Source: Micavibrio aeruginosavorus | GTDB lineage: Bacteria > Pseudomonadota > Alphaproteobacteria > Micavibrionales > Micavibrionaceae | Direction: 5' to 3' | DNA length: 5,116 bases | Assembly: GCA_003240795.1 (NCBI GenBank) | Contig: QFNK01000155.1 | Location: 1-5,116, forward strand | Part shown: positions 1 to 5,116 of the stretch, one piece after another | How the letters are laid out: every line of letters starts with the position of its first letter | How positions within the stretch are numbered: position 1 is the stretch's first letter | Program-made: the position numbers and the translations under genes | Notes under the pieces: model-generated | Database searches by the model: none | The model's input: the letters and a program-made list of their open reading frames with translations, nothing else | What the model was told of the DNA's origin: nothing

Positions 1-111
1 CCGGCAATCGCGACCGCTCTGGCGGGATCGGGGCTGACACTGCTGATCGGCTGGCTGGTAACGGGGCGGGTTCTGTCCGCCTCCGCCGCCGAACATCTGC
101 GCAACGAATAA
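1..111 (+). CDS. C-terminal end of a membrane protein, probably an FtsX/YbbP-like ABC transporter permease (partial)
   Basis: Frame 1 is open from the left edge and ends at TAA 109-111, giving 36 residues. They comprise a hydrophobic, glycine- and leucine-rich segment (about residues 3-20, including GLTLLIGWLV), then a short polar tail ending in HLRNE. A last transmembrane helix followed by an arginine and a terminal 'LRxE'-type tail is typical of FtsX-domain permeases, especially the YbbP group of large predicted ABC transporter permeases. Such proteins would sit in the inner membrane with a partner ATPase encoded nearby, most likely to the left of this window. Only the tail is visible, so the family assignment rests on the shape of the C-terminus and could be wrong; another polytopic membrane protein is possible. 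The gene converges on the lipoprotein gene with one base between the stop codons, which leaves no room for a separate terminator. Confidence 0.55.
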   Translation, partial: PAIATALAGSGLTLLIGWLVTGRVLSASAAEHLRNE

Positions 112-112
112 A

Positions 113-856
113 CTACTTCGCGCCGAAAACGGTTCTTAGCAATTCTGTCGTGCGCTTGGCGGGATTCTGCCGGATGGCGGCCTCCTCCTGCGCGACGTAA
201 TAGAAAATCCCGTCCATCGCTTTGGACGTCACATAACTATTGAGGTCCGTTTTCGCGCCTGAAATAAAGGGCAGGGCGGCATAGTTGCTGGTCACCTGGT
301 CATAAGCGCGAATTGCGCCCGTCTGCGCCAGCGTGTTTCCGACAATCGGCTGAATTTTCTGGGCAAGGTCGGCGCCCATCGTCCGGCGCAGATATTGTGT
401 TGCGGCATCTTGCTGGCCGGACAAAATCTGGCGCGCATCCGCGATGGTCATCTGGCGGATGGAATTCAGGAACAATTCCTTCGCCTGCGGTACGGCCAGC
501 TCGGCCGCCTCGTTCATCCGCGTTTCAAGATCGCCCGTAAGCTGGCCGAGCCCTACAGCCTTCAGGCCCGTATCGACCTTGGCAAGCGTGGCGGGCAGCG
601 GGATCCTGATTTTGGGGTCGAGTTTGAACCCGCCTCTGGTGCCGAGCTGACCCACAACATGTTGTGTCCCGACACTCAAGGCCTCTTTCAGGCCGAGGCT
701 GATCTGCTCCGTGCTTAGCCCGGCTCCCTGATTCGCGGAAGTCAGGGCGCCCGAATCGAGTATCGTCTGCGCCGTCTGCTGCCAATTGTCCGCAACGCAC
801 CCCGTTGTCAGGGCCGTGCAAAGGAGGAGGGCTGCGGTTATGTTGCTGATTTTCAT
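113..856 (-). CDS. DUF4197 family lipoprotein
   Basis: A 247-residue protein of unknown function. It starts with a lipoprotein signal peptide: Lys2, a hydrophobic stretch of about residues 6-16, and a lipobox LTTGC with the acylated cysteine at residue 20. The residue after the cysteine is Val, not Asp, so by the enterobacterial sorting rule it would go to the outer membrane. The mature part matches the DUF4197 pattern: a GLKEAL segment (about 55-60), GGF (75-77), IRIPLP (83-88), MNEAAELAVP (114-123), MTIADARQIL (136-145) and AATQYLRR (151-158). Length is normal for the family. I chose the ATG at 856 over the in-frame GTG four codons upstream because it gives a standard signal peptide and because GTGGGA lies six bases before it; that GTG is part of this Shine-Dalgarno-like sequence. 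It is transcribed away from nrdH, and no convincing promoter of its own was found. The family is widespread in proteobacteria, but its role is not known to me. A link with ribonucleotide reduction is not implied beyond the nearby NrdR-like box. Confidence 0.9.
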   Translation of the reverse strand: MKISNITAALLLCTALTTGCVADNWQQTAQTILDSGALTSANQGAGLSTEQISLGLKEALSVGTQHVVGQLGTRGGFKLDPKIRIPLPATLAKVDTGLKAVGLGQLTGDLETRMNEAAELAVPQAKELFLNSIRQMTIADARQILSGQQDAATQYLRRTMGADLAQKIQPIVGNTLAQTGAIRAYDQVTSNYAALPFISGAKTDLNSYVTSKAMDGIFYYVAQEEAAIRQNPAKRTTELLRTVFGAK

Positions 857-900
857 GTCTATTCCCACAAGGTCTGCGCGAGAGCGCGGTTGAGGCCAAT

Positions 901-916
901 CACCTATATATAGTGA
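901..916. promoter_or_regulatory. NrdR-box-like palindrome near the lipoprotein gene
   Basis: CACCTATATATAGTGA matches the commonly cited NrdR box pattern (acaCwAtATaTwgtgt) at 12 of 16 positions, including the whole C-w-A-T-A-T-A-T-w-G-T-G core. TCAC (900-903) and GTGA (913-916) form flanking inverted arms. It shares 12 of 14 bases (904-917 against 1110-1123) with the box over the nrd promoter. It lies about 45 bases upstream of the lipoprotein start and about 206 bases from the promoter box. I see no second box 31-33 bases away, whereas NrdR normally uses pairs. It may be a remote operator or a chance TATA-rich palindrome. Confidence 0.45.
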
Positions 917-1075
917 GCAAGATATTTCATCGGGGGAAGGCGGTCGAATGAATTGTGCCTCGCGCCACGAATCCCCCTATCCTTAGGAATAGAAAAACTG
1001 ACTCAATCAATCAGGTTTTTGATTAAAAAATCATGAAACGGCACATTTCTGCCATTTTTTAAACGGGGATAAAAA

Positions 1076-1091
1076 ACACCATTGATTGACA
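1076..1091. promoter_or_regulatory. Candidate NrdR box 1 (distal, weak)
   Basis: ACACCATTGATTGACA matches the NrdR box pattern at 10 of 16 positions, with a perfect ACAC left half and a degraded right half. It counts only because of its position. It starts exactly 31 bases before the stronger box at 1107, the three-helical-turn spacing typical of NrdR box pairs, and it covers the -35 element. Confidence 0.4.
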
Positions 1092-1113
1092 TTAATTTTA
1101 GATGGGGTACTAT
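1086..1113 (+). promoter_or_regulatory. Predicted sigma70-type promoter of the nrdHIEF operon
   Basis: A perfect -35 hexamer TTGACA (1086-1091) is followed after 16 bases by TACTAT (1108-1113), which keeps the key T, A and final A, T of the -10 consensus. Transcription should begin near 1119-1121, giving a leader of about 148 nt before nrdH. A-tracts lie just upstream (1071-1076). Both hexamers are overlapped by NrdR-like boxes, so repression by steric blocking is the natural reading. This is the only strong promoter-like match I found upstream of nrdH. Confidence 0.65.
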
Positions 1114-1122
1114 ATCTTGTGA
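1107..1122. promoter_or_regulatory. Candidate NrdR box 2 (proximal, over the -10 element)
   Basis: GTACTATATCTTGTGA matches the NrdR box pattern at 12 of 16 positions with the core C-T-A-T-A-T-c-T-T-G-T-G. It covers the -10 hexamer and reaches the predicted start site. NrdR is the ATP-cone repressor that shuts off ribonucleotide reductase genes when dATP is high, and nrdHIEF is one of its standard targets. The nrdR gene itself is not in this window. Confidence 0.6.
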
Positions 1123-1145
1123 GTGAGGCATTCCTTTCACTCACA
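1118..1145 (+). repeat. 9-bp perfect inverted repeat at the predicted transcription start
   Basis: TGTGAGTGA (1118-1126) is repeated inverted as TCACTCACA (1137-1145) around a 10-base centre; two G-T wobbles could extend the stem inward. It sits directly downstream of the -10 element. It can act either as a dyad operator for a dimeric regulator or, in RNA, as a hairpin at the extreme 5' end of the nrd mRNA. The left arm overlaps NrdR box 2. The right arm overlaps another partial NrdR match (1143-1158, 12 of 16), which is 36 bases from box 2 and so out of the usual phase. Confidence 0.7.
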
Positions 1146-1177
1146 CAATCTAAAATATCAAGCAAACGAACTATTAA

Positions 1178-1233
1178 AGCGCATATACCTGACGATTGCG
1201 GAAAATCCGCATCGGCAAGCCCTCTTTTGCGCT
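1178..1233 (+). promoter_or_regulatory. Structured part of the nrdH mRNA leader
   Basis: Within the untranslated leader, 1193-1214 can fold into a hairpin. The stem pairs 1193-1202 with 1206-1214 with one bulged T at 1196, has a GC-rich core GCGGA/TCCGC, and a three-base AAA loop. AGCGCA (1178-1183) is complementary to TGCGCT (1228-1233) and could close an outer helix around it. A weaker GCAA/TTGC pairing (1215-1218 with 1227-1230) fits inside. No U-tract follows the hairpin directly, so it does not look like a terminator. I do not recognise a known riboswitch class. The structure was judged by eye, without energies or covariation. Confidence 0.4.
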
Positions 1234-1268
1234 CTGATGTTCTGACAAACATGAAGGGGAATTACGCC

Positions 1269-1508
1269 ATGTCCATTACCGTTTACAGCAAGCCTTCCTG
1301 CGTACAATGCACCGCGACGTACCGCGCTCTGGATCAGAAAGGCATCGACTACCGCGTGATCGATATTTCCGAAGACCAGCAGGCTTTTGAAATGGTTCAA
1401 GGTCTTGGCTACCGTCAGGTTCCTGTCGTCGTTGCCGGTGTTGACCACTGGGCCGGTTTCCGCCCTGACAAAATCAACGCCCTCGTGCGTGAGCTGGAGG
1501 CAGCTTAA
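1269..1508 (+). CDS. nrdH: NrdH, glutaredoxin-like electron donor for class Ib ribonucleotide reductase
   Basis: A 79-residue cytoplasmic redoxin, the usual NrdH length. It has a glutaredoxin-like sequence but is known in this family to be reduced by thioredoxin reductase, and it passes electrons to the C-terminal cysteines of NrdE. The N-terminal strand (ITVYSK) leads to the active-site CVQC motif (Cys11, Cys14). The cis-proline lies in QVPVV (Pro52), and the NrdH-specific WAGFRP motif is at residues 61-66, which separates it from ordinary glutaredoxins. The ATG at 1269 is chosen because AAGGGGA (1254-1260) ends eight bases before it. An in-frame ATG at 1251 has no ribosome-binding site and overlaps that Shine-Dalgarno sequence. 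It is the first gene of the operon, 21 bases before nrdI. All key residues are present. Confidence 0.97.
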   Translation: MSITVYSKPSCVQCTATYRALDQKGIDYRVIDISEDQQAFEMVQGLGYRQVPVVVAGVDHWAGFRPDKINALVRELEAA

Positions 1509-1529
1509 TTAAAGGAAGCTGGTTCCCGA

Positions 1530-1928
1530 ATGACCCTTTTGGTCTATTTCTCTAGTAAATCAGGAAATACGCATAAATTTGTGGAAAAGCTGGGATTCCG
1601 TTCAGTGCGGATTCCCTTTTCTGCCGAGGAATGCATACCATCTGTCCGGGAACCATACATCCTTTTAACCCCGACCTATGCAGGGGACCAGGGGCAGGGG
1701 GCCGTTCCAAAGCAGGTAATCCGTTTTCTGAATGACCCGGAAAACCGTGCTTGGATACGAGGGGTGATTGCTTCGGGCAATCGTAATTTCGGCAAATATT
1801 TCGCCCATGCGGGCGATGTGATATCGGCAAAATGCAATGTGCCGTATCTCTACAGGTTTGAACTGATGGGCATGCCAGAAGATGTGGATGCCGTCAGGGA
1901 TTTATTAAGTTTGGCAAAAACAGGATAA
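1530..1928 (+). CDS. nrdI: NrdI, flavodoxin-like activator of NrdF
   Basis: A 132-residue FMN-binding flavodoxin-like protein, normal for NrdI. In class Ib systems the reduced flavin makes the superoxide/peroxide-type oxidant that is delivered to the dimanganese site of NrdF to generate the tyrosyl radical. Visible family motifs are the phosphate-binding loop SSKSGNTHKF (8-17), TPTYAGDQG (47-55), the flavin-side GNRNFGKYF (83-91) and the C-terminal RFELMGMPEDV (109-119). The likely Shine-Dalgarno AAGGAAG (1512-1518) is 11-13 bases from the start, rather far, and GGAA/TTCC (1514-1517 with 1523-1526) can fold over it. Codon use differs from its neighbours: three TTA, two TCA, three ATA, two AGG and one CGA in 132 codons. 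This suggests lower expression than NrdE/NrdF or a different history. It lies six bases before nrdE. Confidence 0.97.
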   Translation: MTLLVYFSSKSGNTHKFVEKLGFRSVRIPFSAEECIPSVREPYILLTPTYAGDQGQGAVPKQVIRFLNDPENRAWIRGVIASGNRNFGKYFAHAGDVISAKCNVPYLYRFELMGMPEDVDAVRDLLSLAKTG

Positions 1929-1934
1929 GTTGAG

Positions 1935-4127
1935 ATGTCTGCACTGATGGAAATGGAACGTACCGCAAGCGAGGCATCCGCCTCCGTTGTAACCAAGCAA
2001 GCTCCGGCAAGCGAGCCCGCTATGGATTATCATGCCCTCAACGCCATGTTGAACCTTTACGGTCCGAACGGGGAAATCCAGTTCGACAAGGACCGTATGG
2101 CTGCGCGCGAATATTTCCTTCAGCACGTGAACCAGAACACCGTTTTCTTCCATAACCTGGAAGAGAAAATGGAATATCTCGTCAAGAACGGCTACTACGA
2201 AAAAGACGTGCTTGATATGTACGACTTCGCCTTCATCAAGGCGCTCTATGACCGTGCGTACAAACACAAATTCCGCTTCCCGACCTTCCTCGGCGCGTTC
2301 AAATACTACACCGCCTACACGCTGAAAACATTCGACGGCAAACGCTATCTTGAGCGTTACGAAGACCGCGTCGTCATGGTTGCGCTGGCGCTGTCGCGCG
2401 GCGACCGCACATTGGCCGAAAGCCTTGTCGATGAAATGCTGACGGGCCGTTTCCAGCCTGCAACGCCGACCTTCCTGAATGCCGGTAAAAAACAGCGCGG
2501 CGAGCTTGTTTCCTGCTTCCTGCTCCGCATCGAAGACAACATGGAATCGATCGGCCGCTCCATCAACTCCGCGTTGCAGCTTTCCAAGCGCGGCGGCGGC
2601 GTGGCGTTCGCCCTGACCAACATCCGTGAATCCGGCGCGCCGATCAAACAGATCGAAGGCCAGTCCTCCGGTATCATTCCGATTATGAAGCTGATGGAGG
2701 ATGCGTTCTCCTACGCGAACCAGCTGGGCTCCCGCCAGGGCGCCGGCGCCGTGTACCTGCACGCGCACCACCCTGACATCATGCGCTTCCTCGACACGAA
2801 ACGCGAAAACGCGGATGAGAAAATACGTATCAAAACGCTCTCGCTCGGCGTTGTCATTCCTGACATCACGTTCGAACTCGCAAAGAATGACGAAGACATG
2901 TACCTGTTCTCGCCATACGATGTGGAGAAAGTTTACGGCGTTCCGTTCTCCGACATTTCCGTCTCTGAAAAATACCGCGAGATGGTAGGCGACGACCGCA
3001 TCCGCAAGAAAAAGATGAACGCCCGTGAATTCTTCAAGACACTGGCCGAAATCCAGTTTGAATCTGGCTATCCGTACATCATGTTCGAAGACACGGTAAA
3101 CCGTGCGAACCCGATCGATGGCCGCATCATCATGAGCAATCTCTGCTCCGAAATCCTGCAGGTCAGCGAAGCCAGCATTTATAATGACGATCTCGGCTAT
3201 CAATATATGGGAACGGATATTTCCTGTAATCTTGGTTCGCTGAACATCGCAATGGCAATGGACTCCACGGACTTCGGCCAGACGGTCGAAACATCCATCC
3301 GCGCACTGAATGCCGTGTCGGAGATGAGCAACATTCAATCCGTGCCCTCCATCGCCAAAGGGAACGATGAATCCCATGCTATCGGCCTTGGCCAGATGAA
3401 CCTGCACGGCTATCTCGCCCGCGAGCGCGTTTACTACGGCTCCGATGAAGGCGTCGATTTCACGAATATGTACTTCTATGCCGTGACCTACCACGCCGTG
3501 CGCGCATCGAACCTGATCGCGCAGGAACGCGGCCGCAGCTTCAAGGGATTTGAAAAATCCAAATATGCAAGCGGCGAATACTTCGACAAATACACGGAAA
3601 AAGACTGGAAACCGGCAACGGAAAAAGTCCGCCAGCTCTTCGACAAGGCAGGCATCGAGCTGCCGTCCCGCGAAGACTGGCTCGCCCTCAAAAAAGACGT
3701 GATGGAAAAGGGGCTTTACAACAGAAACCTTCAGGCCGTCCCGCCGACAGGCTCCATTTCCTACATCAACAACTCCACGTCTTCGATCCACCCGATCGTG
3801 GCCAAAGTTGAAATCCGCAAAGAAGGCAAGATCGGCCGCGTTTACTACCCCGCACCGTTCATGAGCAACGACAATCTTGATTACTATCAGGACGCCTATG
3901 AAATCGGTCCTGAAAAAATCATCGACACTTACGCCGCGGCGACGCAGCACGTCGACCAGGGGCTGTCGCTGACGCTGTTCTTCCCGGATACAGCAACGAC
4001 CCGCGATATCAACAAGGCGCAGATCTACGCGTGGAAAAAAGGCATTAAAACAATTTATTACATCCGTCTGCGTCAAAAAGCGCTCGAGGGAACAGAAGTA
4101 CAAGGATGTGTATCATGCAGCCTCTAA
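1935..4127 (+). CDS. nrdE: NrdE, catalytic (alpha) subunit of class Ib ribonucleotide reductase
   Basis: A 730-residue cytoplasmic enzyme subunit that reduces ribonucleoside diphosphates to 2'-deoxyribonucleotides by radical chemistry. The short N-terminal R1 domain starts at DYHALNAMLN (31-40) with no ATP-cone, as expected for class Ib. Active-site residues are all visible: the redox pair Cys194 (in ELVSCF) and Cys431 (in DISCNLG); the thiyl-radical loop NLCSE with Asn402, Cys404 and Glu406; the phosphate loop PPTGSIS (603-609); and the radical-transfer tyrosines Tyr708-Tyr709. The C-terminal swinging cysteines Cys725 and Cys728 (CVSC), re-reduced by NrdH, close the protein. AGGA (1922-1925) lies nine bases before the ATG. 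The first 30 residues are Ser/Ala/Glu-rich and, from memory, about 15 longer than enterobacterial NrdE; Met30 is an unlikely alternative start. From codon 1 to 723 it uses no TTA, CTA or TCA codons, a strong codon bias that suggests high expression. Confidence 0.99.
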   Translation: MSALMEMERTASEASASVVTKQAPASEPAMDYHALNAMLNLYGPNGEIQFDKDRMAAREYFLQHVNQNTVFFHNLEEKMEYLVKNGYYEKDVLDMYDFAFIKALYDRAYKHKFRFPTFLGAFKYYTAYTLKTFDGKRYLERYEDRVVMVALALSRGDRTLAESLVDEMLTGRFQPATPTFLNAGKKQRGELVSCFLLRIEDNMESIGRSINSALQLSKRGGGVAFALTNIRESGAPIKQIEGQSSGIIPIMKLMEDAFSYANQLGSRQGAGAVYLHAHHPDIMRFLDTKRENADEKIRIKTLSLGVVIPDITFELAKNDEDMYLFSPYDVEKVYGVPFSDISVSEKYREMVGDDRIRKKKMNAREFFKTLAEIQFESGYPYIMFEDTVNRANPIDGRIIMSNLCSEILQVSEASIYNDDLGYQYMGTDISCNLGSLNIAMAMDSTDFGQTVETSIRALNAVSEMSNIQSVPSIAKGNDESHAIGLGQMNLHGYLARERVYYGSDEGVDFTNMYFYAVTYHAVRASNLIAQERGRSFKGFEKSKYASGEYFDKYTEKDWKPATEKVRQLFDKAGIELPSREDWLALKKDVMEKGLYNRNLQAVPPTGSISYINNSTSSIHPIVAKVEIRKEGKIGRVYYPAPFMSNDNLDYYQDAYEIGPEKIIDTYAAATQHVDQGLSLTLFFPDTATTRDINKAQIYAWKKGIKTIYYIRLRQKALEGTEVQGCVSCSL

Positions 4128-5116
4128 GAAAAGAAAACATGCAGGAAACAAAAGACATGTTCCCTATGCCGAAGTCGACAAAGCTGGTTAAGGCCATCAA
4201 CTGGAACCGTATCGAGGATGATAAGGATCTTGAGGTCTGGAACCGCCTGACGGGAAATTTCTGGCTGCCGGAAAAAGTGCCGCTGTCCAATGATATACAG
4301 TCCTGGGCGACCCTGTCTCCGGAAGAGCAGCAACTGACGATACGCGTGTTCACCGGCCTGACGCTTCTGGATACGATCCAGAACGCCATCGGTGCGCCGA
4401 TGCTGATGCAGGATGCGCTGACACCCCATGAAGAAGCGGTTTTGAGCAACATTTCCTTTATGGAAGCCGTTCACGCAAAATCCTATTCTTCCATCTTCTC
4501 GACGCTTTGCTCGATGAAGGATGTGGACGAAGCCTACCGCTGGAGCGAGCAGAACGAATATCTGCAAAGAAAATCTTCGTTGATCCTCGGTGAATACAAG
4601 GCTGATGATCCTCTGAAACGCAAAGTTGCCAGCGTATTCCTGGAAAGCTTCCTTTTCTATTCAGGTTTCTATCTGCCGATGTATTGGTCCAGCCGCGCGC
4701 GTTTGACCAACACTGCCGACATGATCCGCCTGATTATACGCGATGAAGCCGTTCATGGTTATTATGTCGGATATAAATTCCAGCGCGGATACGACAATCT
4801 TACCCCGATGGAACAGCTTGAAATCAAGGATTACGCCTTCGCGCTTCTGCTTGATCTGTATGACAATGAATGCCGCTATACGGAATCGCTTTATGACGGC
4901 GTTCGTTTGACGGAAGACGTGAAACGCTTCCTTCACTACAACGCGAACAAAGCCCTGATGAACCTTGGTTTCGAGGCGCTGTTCCCGTCCGACACGACAA
5001 ATGTCAATCCGGCCATCCTGTCGGCACTGTCGCCGAATGCGGATGAAAACCACGACTTCTTCTCCGGCTCCGGCTCTTCCTACGTCATTGGAGAAGCCGT
5101 TGAAACGGAAGATTCC
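4115..5116 (+). CDS. nrdF: NrdF, radical-generating (beta) subunit of class Ib ribonucleotide reductase (3' end beyond window)
   Basis: The frame is open for 334 codons to the window edge. This ferritin-like subunit holds the dimetal site (Mn or Fe) and the stable tyrosyl radical passed to NrdE. The six metal ligands and the radical tyrosine are all visible: Asp86 (GLTLLDT), Glu117 and His120 (FMEAVHAKSY), Tyr124, Glu177 (FLESF), Glu211 and His214 (RDEAVHGYY). Their spacing is identical to E. coli NrdF (31, 3, 4, 53, 34 and 3), shifted by 19. The tail reaches SPNADENHDFF (306-316) and AVETEDS, so about four residues of the usual C-terminus are missing, cut by the window and not by mutation. 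The start at 4115 overlaps nrdE by 13 bases in another frame and has AAGGA (4102-4106) eight bases upstream, inside nrdE, which implies coupled translation. Later in-frame ATGs (4139, 4157, 4166) lack comparable sites but would give lengths closer to E. coli. Confidence 0.97.
   Translation, partial: MQPLRKENMQETKDMFPMPKSTKLVKAINWNRIEDDKDLEVWNRLTGNFWLPEKVPLSNDIQSWATLSPEEQQLTIRVFTGLTLLDTIQNAIGAPMLMQDALTPHEEAVLSNISFMEAVHAKSYSSIFSTLCSMKDVDEAYRWSEQNEYLQRKSSLILGEYKADDPLKRKVASVFLESFLFYSGFYLPMYWSSRARLTNTADMIRLIIRDEAVHGYYVGYKFQRGYDNLTPMEQLEIKDYAFALLLDLYDNECRYTESLYDGVRLTEDVKRFLHYNANKALMNLGFEALFPSDTTNVNPAILSALSPNADENHDFFSGSGSSYVIGEAVETEDS

Larger units (their letters stand above)
857..1268. other. Divergent intergenic region between the lipoprotein gene and nrdH
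   Basis: About 410 bases without a convincing gene. From left to right it holds the lipoprotein ribosome-binding site, a GC-rich 4-bp hairpin (876-887), an NrdR-box-like palindrome (901-916), a featureless stretch to about 985, and an AT-rich block (about 985-1085) with several weak A/T inverted repeats. The nrd promoter and paired NrdR-like boxes follow (1076-1122), then a 9-bp inverted repeat (1118-1145) and a leader with further stems (1178-1233). A frame in register with nrdH stays open from 1086, but it has no ribosome-binding site and crosses the promoter, so it is not regarded as coding. The size and AT content contrast with the tight packing elsewhere in the window. Confidence 0.8.

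Noticed and set aside
313..718. Several plus-strand open frames of 68-107 codons inside the lipoprotein gene.
   Set aside because: They overlap a well-supported DUF4197 gene on the other strand, have no family resemblance and no good ribosome-binding sites.
876..888. GCGC-GAGA-GCGC hairpin in the lipoprotein leader.
   Set aside because: Only four base pairs, with competing registers; a stem of this size is expected by chance in GC-rich DNA.
979..992. Partial palindrome around CCTTAGG (TATCCTTAGGAATA) considered as a Fur, Irr or Mur-type metal-regulator site.
   Set aside because: It matches none of the consensus patterns I know for these regulators well enough, and it lies about 100 bases upstream of the promoter.
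993..1020. Inverted repeat AAAAACTGA / TCAGGTTTTT resembling a terminator ending in T5.
   Set aside because: The stem is almost all A/T with a bulged G, and no gene on either strand ends nearby that it could terminate. It is better explained by the general AT-richness upstream of the promoter.
1086..1268. An upstream extension of the nrdH frame that would give a 140-residue protein.
   Set aside because: It begins at the TTG of the -35 hexamer, runs through the promoter and the inverted repeat, has no ribosome-binding site, and precedes a normal NrdH start with a good Shine-Dalgarno sequence.
1905..4103. A 732-codon open frame antisense to almost all of nrdE.
   Set aside because: Its codons are in exact register with nrdE codons, so it stays open simply because nrdE avoids TTA, CTA and TCA. 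Its translation is rich in Val, Phe, Arg and His with no recognisable domain, as expected for a shadow of a biased gene.
4115..5116. Possible truncated nrdF, since no stop codon is seen.
   Set aside because: The frame is intact to the last base and the residues present align to about four residues short of the normal C-terminus. The window edge accounts for the missing end.

Overview
The window holds a class Ib ribonucleotide reductase operon, nrdH-nrdI-nrdE-nrdF, reading rightward from 1269 to beyond the right edge. To its left are a divergent DUF4197 family lipoprotein gene on the minus strand and the last 36 codons of a membrane protein, probably an FtsX/YbbP-type ABC permease. The coding DNA is moderately GC-rich. 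The lipobox-bearing DUF4197 protein, the nrdHIEF order and NrdE/NrdF proteins that look very close to the enterobacterial versions all point to a Gram-negative proteobacterium. An alphaproteobacterium is my best guess, but the sequence does not settle this.

Layout: 1-111 is the permease tail (+). 113-856 is the DUF4197 lipoprotein (-), which converges on the permease with one base between the two stop codons. 857-1268 is a roughly 410-base divergent intergenic region, AT-rich between about 985 and 1175. It carries a good sigma70-type promoter (TTGACA at 1086, TACTAT at 1108), NrdR-box-like sequences placed over that promoter, a second NrdR-like box near the lipoprotein gene, a 9-bp inverted repeat at the predicted transcription start, and a roughly 150-nt leader with further stems. 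Then follow nrdH (1269-1508), nrdI (1530-1928), nrdE (1935-4127) and nrdF (4115-5116, running off the window about four residues before its expected end).

How the genes work together: NrdE is the catalytic subunit that reduces ribonucleoside diphosphates to deoxyribonucleotides. NrdF is the dimetal/tyrosyl-radical subunit that starts each turnover. NrdI is the flavodoxin-like protein that supplies the oxidant to assemble the dimanganese-tyrosyl radical in NrdF. NrdH is the glutaredoxin-like dithiol donor that re-reduces the C-terminal cysteine pair of NrdE. All visible catalytic residues are intact, so the system should be functional. The short spacings (21 and 6 nt) and the 13-nt nrdE/nrdF overlap indicate a single transcript with coupled translation.

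The proteins themselves are well-known families and I see no undescribed protein system. The parts most worth a second look are regulatory: the operator/promoter architecture, the 9-bp inverted repeat, the structured leader, and the contrasting codon use of nrdI.
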